Below, one piece after another: positions 7,381 to 11,682 of a stretch of 11,682 bases of DNA. The notes under the pieces are model-generated. The model was given only the letters and a program-made list of their open reading frames with translations. It was not told the origin of the DNA and made no database searches. Position 1 is the first letter of the stretch, and every line of letters begins with the position of its first letter. Location of the stretch: the NCBI GenBank assembly GCA_030622585.1, contig JAUXFZ010000035.1, positions 1-11,682 of the forward strand, given 5' to 3'. This DNA comes from Myxococcales bacterium (GTDB lineage Bacteria; Myxococcota_A; Polyangia; Polyangiales; Houyiibacteriaceae). Position numbers and translations under genes: made by a program.

Positions 7381-7385
7381 CCTCC
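7381..7385 (-). promoter_or_regulatory. Ribosome binding site selecting the TTG start of hom
   Basis: On the minus strand GGAGG, extended to GGAGGT, lies 7 nt before TTG at 7371-7373. It is the best Shine-Dalgarno match of any protein start in the window and fixes the rare start codon. Confidence 0.85.
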
Positions 7386-7405
7386 GAGAAGCCGCCACGG
7401 TAGCA

Positions 7406-7422
7406 GACACCACCGCGGTGTC
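7406..7422. promoter_or_regulatory. Inverted repeat in the divergent hom/alaA-like gap
   Basis: GACACC-N5-GGTGTC is a perfect 6-bp-arm repeat in the 154-bp gap between hom and the aminotransferase gene. It lies 21 nt upstream of the hom ribosome binding site, so it could be an operator or a leader hairpin for hom. No leader-peptide or T-box-like structure is apparent. The role is inference, and chance occurrence is possible. Confidence 0.3.
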
Positions 7423-7527
7423 ATCTGGAGGGACTCCTCACTCGCTCGAACTACGTCACGATCGGACCAGGCGTTTCCCGCGGGGGCTGTGGTAAGGTTC
7501 GTCGCCAGGCAAGACTGACCCGAACCG

Positions 7528-8739
7528 ATGACCATCGAAATCAATACCAGCGAGAACCTACACGGTGTTCGCTACGAGATACGCGGGCAGCTGGCGCAGC
7601 GCGCGCACGACATGGAGCGTCAGGGCCACGAAATCATCTCGATGAACATCGGAAACCCTGGTCTGTTCGGCTTTCGCACGCCCGAAACCATGCGCATGGC
7701 CATGATCGAAAACCTCCCGAGCAGCGAGGCGTACTGCCACCAGAAGGGCATCTTCCCGGCGCGCGAAGCGGTGGTGATGCAGCAGCAGGAACGCGGCGTC
7801 ATGAACGTGACTGCCGAGCATGTGTTCATCGGCAACGGTGTCAGCGAGCTGATCGATCTGACATTGCGCGCGCTGCTCAACGACGGCGACGAAGTGCTGA
7901 TACCGAGCCCCGACTATCCACTGTGGACCGCTGCTGTGACGCTCAACGGCGGTGGGGCGGTACACTACCCGTGTCCGCCCGAAAACCAGTTTCAGCCTGA
8001 CCTCGATGCTCTGGCCAGTCTGATCACAGACCGAACCCGCGCCATCGTCATCATCAACCCGAACAACCCCACGGGTGCGGTGTACAGCCGAGAGGTGCTG
8101 GAGGCGATGGTCGCACTCGCCGAGAAGCACAATCTCGTGGTCTTCAGCGATGAAATCTACGACGGCATGGTGTACGACGACGCCGAGTTCATCCCGGTTG
8201 CGCCGCTGGTGCACCACACTCTGTGCGGCACGTTCGGCGGGTTGTCCAAGGTCTACCGTGCCTGTGGTTTTCGCGTGGGCTGGGTGGTGTTCAGCGGCAC
8301 CAACGAACTCGCCCAGGACTACCTGCACGGTCTCGATCTATTGGCGTCGTTGCGACTGTGCAGCAACGTGCCCGGGCAGTGGGGCGTACAGACGGCGCTG
8401 GGTGGCTACCAGAGCCTGAAAGATCTCATCCGTCCTGGCGGACGTTTGTATGAGTCTCGCCGAGCGGTGATCAGGGGCGTCGAAGCCAGCGAGTACCTGA
8501 ACCTGATCGTGCCGGGCGGTTCGATGTACGCGTTCGTCGGGGCAGACACGGACAAACTACCCAATTTCGACGACCAAAACTTCGCGATGGAGCTGCTCGA
8601 GACGGAGCACGTGCTCGTGGCGCCAGGCTCCAGCTTCAACGTGAACTACCGCAACTATTTCCGCGTCACCATCTTGCCCCAAGCCAAGGTCATCGCCGAC
8701 GTGTTCGAACGGATGGAAAGAGTCCTCGGAGGCCAGTAG
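7528..8739 (+). CDS. alaA: PLP-dependent aminotransferase, AlaA (alanine transaminase) type
   Basis: The 403-aa fold-type I class I/II aminotransferase transfers an amino group between alanine/glutamate and pyruvate/2-oxoglutarate in the cytoplasm. It follows my recollection of E. coli AlaA (YfbQ, about 405 aa) closely along its whole length: YEIRG (16-20), NIGNPGLFGF (40-49), IGNGVSELI (101-109), PSPDYPLWTAAV (126-137), INPNNPTGAVYS (176-187), FSDEIYDGM (206-214) and GLSKVYRACGFRVGW (238-252). The PLP-binding lysine is Lys241; Asn180, Asp208 and Tyr211 are the expected cofactor contacts. Valine or other amino donors are possible. No good Shine-Dalgarno site is seen before the ATG. The gene is divergent from hom, and both use or supply amino-acid intermediates. 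Its stop codon directly abuts the stop of the convergent crotonase gene. Confidence 0.93.
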   Translation: MTIEINTSENLHGVRYEIRGQLAQRAHDMERQGHEIISMNIGNPGLFGFRTPETMRMAMIENLPSSEAYCHQKGIFPAREAVVMQQQERGVMNVTAEHVFIGNGVSELIDLTLRALLNDGDEVLIPSPDYPLWTAAVTLNGGGAVHYPCPPENQFQPDLDALASLITDRTRAIVIINPNNPTGAVYSREVLEAMVALAEKHNLVVFSDEIYDGMVYDDAEFIPVAPLVHHTLCGTFGGLSKVYRACGFRVGWVVFSGTNELAQDYLHGLDLLASLRLCSNVPGQWGVQTALGGYQSLKDLIRPGGRLYESRRAVIRGVEASEYLNLIVPGGSMYAFVGADTDKLPNFDDQNFAMELLETEHVLVAPGSSFNVNYRNYFRVTILPQAKVIADVFERMERVLGGQ

Positions 8740-9474
8740 TCAGCGCTTGAGCTTTGCCTTTGCGGCGCGCTTGGCGCCGAGCACTACCGCGTCCTTGAGG
8801 TCCAAAGGAAGCGATTTGCGAATGTTTCTCAGGGTGTCTGCGCGCAGGCGCTTCTTGGAGACGGCGTGCGCTTCCGGATCCAGCTCCAAGAGAGATGCGG
8901 CCTTGTCTCGCGCTGAATCGAGCAACTGCTCGGTGGGCACCAATGCGTCGAGAAAGCCAACTTGCAACGCCTGCTCTGGCGAAAACTGCTCGGACAAAGT
9001 CACCGCGCGCTCGCGAGCCGCAGGGTTCAGGCGCAGCCGCAGCACCTCGCAGGCGACGCGCGGCATCGGAAGGCCAATCGCCACTTCGTTGGCAACGTAC
9101 GTGTACGGTCCCGGCACGCCAAAACGGTAGTCGCCGGACAACAACATGAAGACGCCCATCGCGTATGCATGACCGGGCGACGCGATGACTACGGGGGTCG
9201 GAAACGACAGTAGGCGCGCGGTCAGCCCGTAACCCGCCCGCAACATCTTCACCGCCTGGATGCCGCCCGCCTTCATCACCTTGAGGTCGAAGCCTGCGGA
9301 CAACACCCCCTCTCGCCCCGTGATCACCACGGCCGCACCCTCCCGCTCCGCGCGCTCGAGCGCCGAGTAGATCTCGTCGAACATTGCCGGGGACAGCGCG
9401 TTGCGCTTGCCGTCGTCCATCGCGAGCGTCGCGACGGAGCGATCGATGTCGAGTGTCACCAAAGAGCTTGCCAT
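8740..9474 (-). CDS. Crotonase-family enoyl-CoA hydratase/isomerase
   Basis: The 244-aa cytoplasmic protein is near the usual 250-270 aa of the crotonase family, which binds acyl-CoA thioesters. SAGFDLK (59-65) is the first oxyanion-hole segment (normally SAGxDLK). PGHAYAMGVFMLLSGDYRFG (100-119) is the second and contains the conserved Gly-Asp. The residue matching Glu144 of rat mitochondrial hydratase is Phe109, while Glu130 in NEVAIGLP matches Glu164. One catalytic glutamate suggests an isomerase or another crotonase reaction rather than hydration. I recall a bacterial subgroup with the same GHAxAMGxF pattern, so this is a subgroup trait and not decay. The C-terminus is Lys/Arg-rich. The ATG at 9472-9474 is chosen for domain length; an ATG four codons upstream (9486) is possible. 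No beta-oxidation partners are adjacent, so the pathway is unknown. Confidence 0.9.
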   Translation of the reverse strand: MASSLVTLDIDRSVATLAMDDGKRNALSPAMFDEIYSALERAEREGAAVVITGREGVLSAGFDLKVMKAGGIQAVKMLRAGYGLTARLLSFPTPVVIASPGHAYAMGVFMLLSGDYRFGVPGPYTYVANEVAIGLPMPRVACEVLRLRLNPAARERAVTLSEQFSPEQALQVGFLDALVPTEQLLDSARDKAASLLELDPEAHAVSKKRLRADTLRNIRKSLPLDLKDAVVLGAKRAAKAKLKR

Positions 9475-9602
9475 GCGATCGCGCATAGCACGTGGCTGAG
9501 GAACCTCGTATCCCGGGGCGACCTGCAGAATTCCCGCGCAGTGCTTCAGCAGCCCAATCCCAGCGACGTGCTGGAGCGTGTGTCCCGGGAGCCAGGGCGA
9601 GA

Positions 9603-9625
9603 CCGGTGGACACCGGCGGAGGTGA
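9603..9625 (+). promoter_or_regulatory. Inverted repeat next to a perfect but misplaced Shine-Dalgarno octamer
   Basis: CCGGTG-GA-CACCGG (9603-9616) is followed one base later by GGAGGTGA (9618-9625), a full complement of the 16S tail. The nearest plausible in-frame ATG of the membrane protein is 9646, 20 nt beyond the octamer, which is too far for normal use. Only an ACG (9634) lies at usable distance in frame. Either the octamer is fortuitous, serves an unusual start, or the true start is misjudged. Confidence 0.3.
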
Positions 9626-9645
9626 CGAGAGATACGGGATGTAAT

Positions 9646-10473
9646 ATGAGCAGCGTACGGCGGGGCTGTGACATGAGCATTGCAAGAGCGGCGAGCACAC
9701 TGCAGATGGTTGGGCAGGCCAGCGAGCGCGTGGCCTCTCGAACCACGATAAGGGTCTTTGGAACCTGGACCGGCCTCGTTTGGGGTGGGGTGGGCGTCTG
9801 CGCTGTCCTGTTTTACGTGGGCGTCCTGGACTTCGTCACGAGCACGAAGATCGGGCTCTACTCGATTAGCATTTGGTTGAACGCCTGGGCGCTCGTGTTT
9901 CTGCTGCCACAGAACAAAGGCCGCGCGAGAATGGACCTCTACCACGACGCTCTGGTGGTATGGATGCTCTCCTACGCGCTGACCAACGCCCTGTGGGAGA
10001 TCCCCTGGGTGCTGTTCTCTCCCTTCGTCTTCGAGAACCTCCACACGCTGGGGGACGTGGTGGCGCAAACCGACTTCATGCGCGAGAGCCCGCTCAACAT
10101 GTACTGGTGGGTGCTGGCGTCTTTCAGTTCGGTGGACCTGCGCACGGTCAACCACAACCCGACCTTCTACACGCTGGAACTCTATTCCTTCGTGAATGTT
10201 CTGTCGGTGATCTTCTTCTTCTACCTGAACAAGAAGCGTTCGCCCTATCGCTACTTGATCCCGGTGCTCGGAAGCGGCGAACCGGTGGCGGCGACGTTCA
10301 TCTTCTCCTTCTCCGAGGTGTTCGCCGGGTTCGAGAACATGCCGGGCGGAGTGGCCGATACCCTGCTCGCCCTGGTCTGGACGCAGTACCAGTATTTCCT
10401 CTTCCCCATCATCTTCGGATACTTCGGCGTGAAGCTACTGCTGGAAGATTGGCGGCAATGCCACAGGCAATGA
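9646..10473 (+). CDS. Polytopic membrane protein of unknown function, possibly EXPERA/EBP-like
   Basis: The 275-aa protein (numbered from ATG 9646) has hydrophobic segments at about 42-61, 70-88, 99-125, 170-195, 204-225 and 240-265, so six or so membrane helices and no signal peptide. I cannot assign it to a family with certainty. The order of polar residues in the membrane core recalls the emopamil-binding-protein (sterol isomerase) EXPERA fold. There is N114-x3-E118-x2-W in TM3, then a W-rich stretch with D164-x-R166, then T-x4-E178 in the next helix, P-x-R, and a Glu near the end of the following helix. The histidine needed by EBP is Asn here. The start is uncertain among ATGs at 9646, 9673 and 9706. 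The gene diverges from the crotonase-family gene and converges on a lipoprotein gene 49 nt away. Confidence 0.8.
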   Translation: MSSVRRGCDMSIARAASTLQMVGQASERVASRTTIRVFGTWTGLVWGGVGVCAVLFYVGVLDFVTSTKIGLYSISIWLNAWALVFLLPQNKGRARMDLYHDALVVWMLSYALTNALWEIPWVLFSPFVFENLHTLGDVVAQTDFMRESPLNMYWWVLASFSSVDLRTVNHNPTFYTLELYSFVNVLSVIFFFYLNKKRSPYRYLIPVLGSGEPVAATFIFSFSEVFAGFENMPGGVADTLLALVWTQYQYFLFPIIFGYFGVKLLLEDWRQCHRQ

Positions 10474-10491
10474 CCGAGGGCGACGAGCCCG

Positions 10492-10520
10492 CCTGGGGAC
10501 GGGGAAGAGTCCCGGGCAGG
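10492..10520. terminator. Hairpin between two convergent genes, possible shared terminator
   Basis: In the 49-nt gap between the membrane-protein stop and the lipoprotein stop, GGGAC (10496-10500) pairs with GTCCC (10509-10513) around an 8-nt loop. CCTG (10492-10495) pairs with CAGG (10517-10520) across a 3-nt bulge. No T-run follows on either strand, so it is at best a weak terminator. Confidence 0.3.
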
Positions 10521-10522
10521 TG

Positions 10523-11023
10523 TCAATCTTCGTAGAGGAGGTAGGTGCTGATGATGGTGTCGCCCTGATCGTTTTCAGCGCTCAGAGCCAGAGCGTCCCC
10601 CGAGACCGTGTAGACGAACACTTCTTCTTTGGGAGGGTCGATGGGCACGAGGCTATCCGCGGTCGGGCCTTCATCGGTCAAGATGAGCGTCAGACGATTG
10701 TCTGCGACCGACCACGTCCCCTTGGCTCGCCACGGCGCGGGCTCACTGGCCTCATCGGTCGTCTGGATGATGTCGAGTTTTGCGTTGTCGGCTAGCTCGA
10801 GCGTTACCGTTCCGCAGCTCAAAGAACCGGATTCGCCTGGACACTCGACGAAGGTTTCTTGGGTCACGTTCTCCGTCGCCAACTCGAGCCACTTGCCGGT
10901 CGGGTCATGCGGGTCTGGTGTGCGGCACGCTGAGACGGTGAACAGAACAGCCAACAACAGGACGGCCGGCGCGCCGACCTGTAGGTCTCGGTGGTGGAAC
11001 GGCCTTGAGGTGGTTCGTGGCAT
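10523..11023 (-). CDS. Small lipoprotein, lipocalin-like beta fold suspected
   Basis: The 166-aa protein has a signal peptide with a long hydrophobic core (about 17-30) and the lipobox VSAC, with Cys33 as the lipidated residue. The mature part is about 134 aa, rich in alternating strands, with GKWLEL (43-48) near its N-terminus, Cys61 and Cys70 that could form a disulfide, and KGTWSVADNRLTLIL (101-115) further on. Gly-x-Trp at the start and repeated beta-hairpins recall lipocalin-like envelope lipoproteins, but I do not recognise a named family and assign no function. The ATG at 11021-11023 is chosen because AAAGGA precedes it at good spacing and the signal peptide then begins properly. The in-frame GTG at 11263 would add 80 Arg-rich residues and is rejected. 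The gene lies downstream of the 16S gene on the same strand. Confidence 0.82.
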   Translation of the reverse strand: MPRTTSRPFHHRDLQVGAPAVLLLAVLFTVSACRTPDPHDPTGKWLELATENVTQETFVECPGESGSLSCGTVTLELADNAKLDIIQTTDEASEPAPWRAKGTWSVADNRLTLILTDEGPTADSLVPIDPPKEEVFVYTVSGDALALSAENDQGDTIISTYLLYED

Positions 11024-11028
11024 TGAAA

Positions 11029-11034
11029 TCCTTT
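11029..11034 (-). promoter_or_regulatory. Ribosome binding site of the small lipoprotein
   Basis: AAAGGA on the minus strand lies 5 nt before the ATG at 11021-11023 and decides this start over longer in-frame options. Confidence 0.7.
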
Positions 11035-11058
11035 CGGGTCGCAAGCTCGTCGCCAAGC

Positions 11059-11250
11059 TCATCTGACGCCTGGGTCCGGAGACGCGAGGAAGCCGTGCAA
11101 GAAGAGGTCGAGGTTCGACTTGCACCAACGCTGTTGGTACTCGCGGTCCGACAACACGTCGACCTCGAACGTCTTTTTGAGGAAGGGTGCGCTGTGGACT
11201 TGGGTAACGAAGCGTTCCCTGGAATCGCCTCCGCCGGTCGCGCGGCCTGA
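11059..11250 (-). pseudogene. Headless 63-codon coding remnant
   Basis: On the minus strand a frame is open for 63 codons between in-frame TGA stops (11251-11253 and 11059-11061). Its first half has no ATG, GTG or TTG, so it cannot be translated from its own start. It nevertheless looks coding. Third positions are mostly G or C, and the peptide has natural composition and pattern, for example GGDSRERFVTQVHSAPFLKK, then FEVDVLSDREYQQRWCK, then NLDLFLHGFLASPDPGVR at the end. It may be the C-terminus of a gene whose front was lost, or it may lie beyond a sequencing or assembly error. The stop is 36 nt before the lipoprotein start, as if once in an operon. I do not recognise the family. Chance coding likeness in GC-rich DNA is the alternative. 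Confidence 0.35.
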
Positions 11251-11362
11251 TCAAGCCTGACACGCGCCGACGAAAGCTCTCAAACGGGGGCGACGTGCCG
11301 GCTCGTTAACGACGAAGCGGGCATCGCTCGTCCGATCGGACACTGAAAACTGAAGCGGAATC

Positions 11363-11390
11363 TGGCAGGGCCAACAAGTTGGCAATGCCA
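11363..11390. repeat. Two-part inverted repeat in the 16S downstream spacer
   Basis: TGGCA (11363-11367) pairs with TGCCA (11386-11390). After a GG/AA internal loop, GCCAAC (11370-11375) pairs with GTTGGC (11378-11383). This makes 11 bp of pairing 57 nt past the 16S end. There is no T-run on either side. Processing stem or factor-dependent terminator are possible roles. Confidence 0.5.
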
Positions 11391-11419
11391 TAGTCACTAC
11401 TCGGATATGACCAGATACA

Positions 11420-11435
11420 TTTCTCTTGCGAGAAA
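11420..11435 (-). repeat. Short hairpin with GCAA tetraloop just after 16S
   Basis: On the minus strand TTTCTC-GCAA-GAGAAA forms a 6-bp stem with a stable GNRA-type loop, 11 nt past the 16S 3' end. It is probably part of the precursor rRNA structure. Confidence 0.5.
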
Positions 11436-11446
11436 ATGCTCCTTAG

Positions 11447-11682
<236 letters not shown>

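Larger units (their letters stand above)
11251..11446. other. Spacer downstream of 16S, rich in inverted repeats
   Basis: This 196-bp stretch has no gene I can support and is AT-richer next to the rRNA. It holds TCGTTAACGA (11303-11312), an imperfect hairpin at 11311-11332, the perfect palindrome GTCCGATCGGAC (11330-11341), a two-part stem at 11363-11390 (TGGCA/TGCCA outside GCCAAC/GTTGGC) and a 6-bp stem closed by a GCAA tetraloop on the minus strand (11420-11435). Such stems suit rRNA processing or termination. I find no tRNA cloverleaf and no 23S start. A 46-codon frame at 11251-11391 is too short and featureless to call. Confidence 0.5.

Noticed and set aside
7374..7544. N-terminal extension of homoserine dehydrogenase by 57 residues to an ATG at 7544.
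   Set aside because: It would overlap the divergent aminotransferase start and add residues before the usual N-terminal nucleotide-binding motif. The TTG with GGAGG is far better.
9475..9482. GCGATCGC octamer, resembling the HIP1 repeat of cyanobacteria.
   Set aside because: It is a single 8-bp palindrome in GC-rich DNA, and nothing else suggests a cyanobacterium.
10523..11263. A 246-residue version of the small lipoprotein starting at GTG 11263.
   Set aside because: The extra 80 residues are Arg/Pro-rich and would bury the signal peptide. The ATG at 11023 has its own ribosome binding site.

Overview
The window is GC-rich, tightly packed bacterial chromosome. I read nine protein-coding genes that are complete or run off an edge, one headless coding remnant, and the 3' end of a 16S rRNA gene at the right edge. 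The style points to the Myxococcota (old Deltaproteobacteria), most likely Polyangia-like. Two lipoproteins carry long Gly-Gly-X low-complexity tracts, there is a beta-barrel/TSP3/OmpA protein, and the 16S tail fits that group. This placement is inference and no database was searched.

Left part (1-3817): an HSL-family alpha/beta-hydrolase (minus, cut by the window edge) is transcribed away from a Baeyer-Villiger-type flavin monooxygenase (plus). The 139-bp gap between them has a 17-bp inverted repeat near its centre. A BVMO turns a ketone into an ester and the esterase could hydrolyse that ester, so the pair reads as a possible ketone-catabolism module. Next comes an outer-membrane OmpA-family protein.

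Middle part (3814-6032): a lipoprotein with a 104-residue Gly-rich tract near its C-terminus converges on the OmpA gene, sharing a CTAG that holds both stop codons. It diverges from a second lipoprotein, a PHB-depolymerase/LpqC-like esterase whose start codon is preceded by a strong hairpin instead of a Shine-Dalgarno site.

Right-centre (6069-10473): homoserine dehydrogenase (minus, TTG start) diverges from an AlaA-type aminotransferase (plus), so this is amino-acid metabolism. The aminotransferase abuts a convergent crotonase-family gene with no spacer. That gene in turn diverges from a polytopic membrane protein of unassigned function. I note a possible resemblance of this membrane protein to the EXPERA/emopamil-binding-protein fold.

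Right end (10474-11682): a small lipoprotein (minus), then about 420 bp without a complete gene. This stretch holds a 63-codon headless reading frame and several inverted repeats. Last is the 3' 236 nt of a 16S rRNA gene on the minus strand. No tRNA or 23S gene follows the 16S here, so either the rRNA genes are unlinked or there is a rearrangement or assembly junction. I see no CRISPR array, insertion sequence, phage gene or recognisable defence system.
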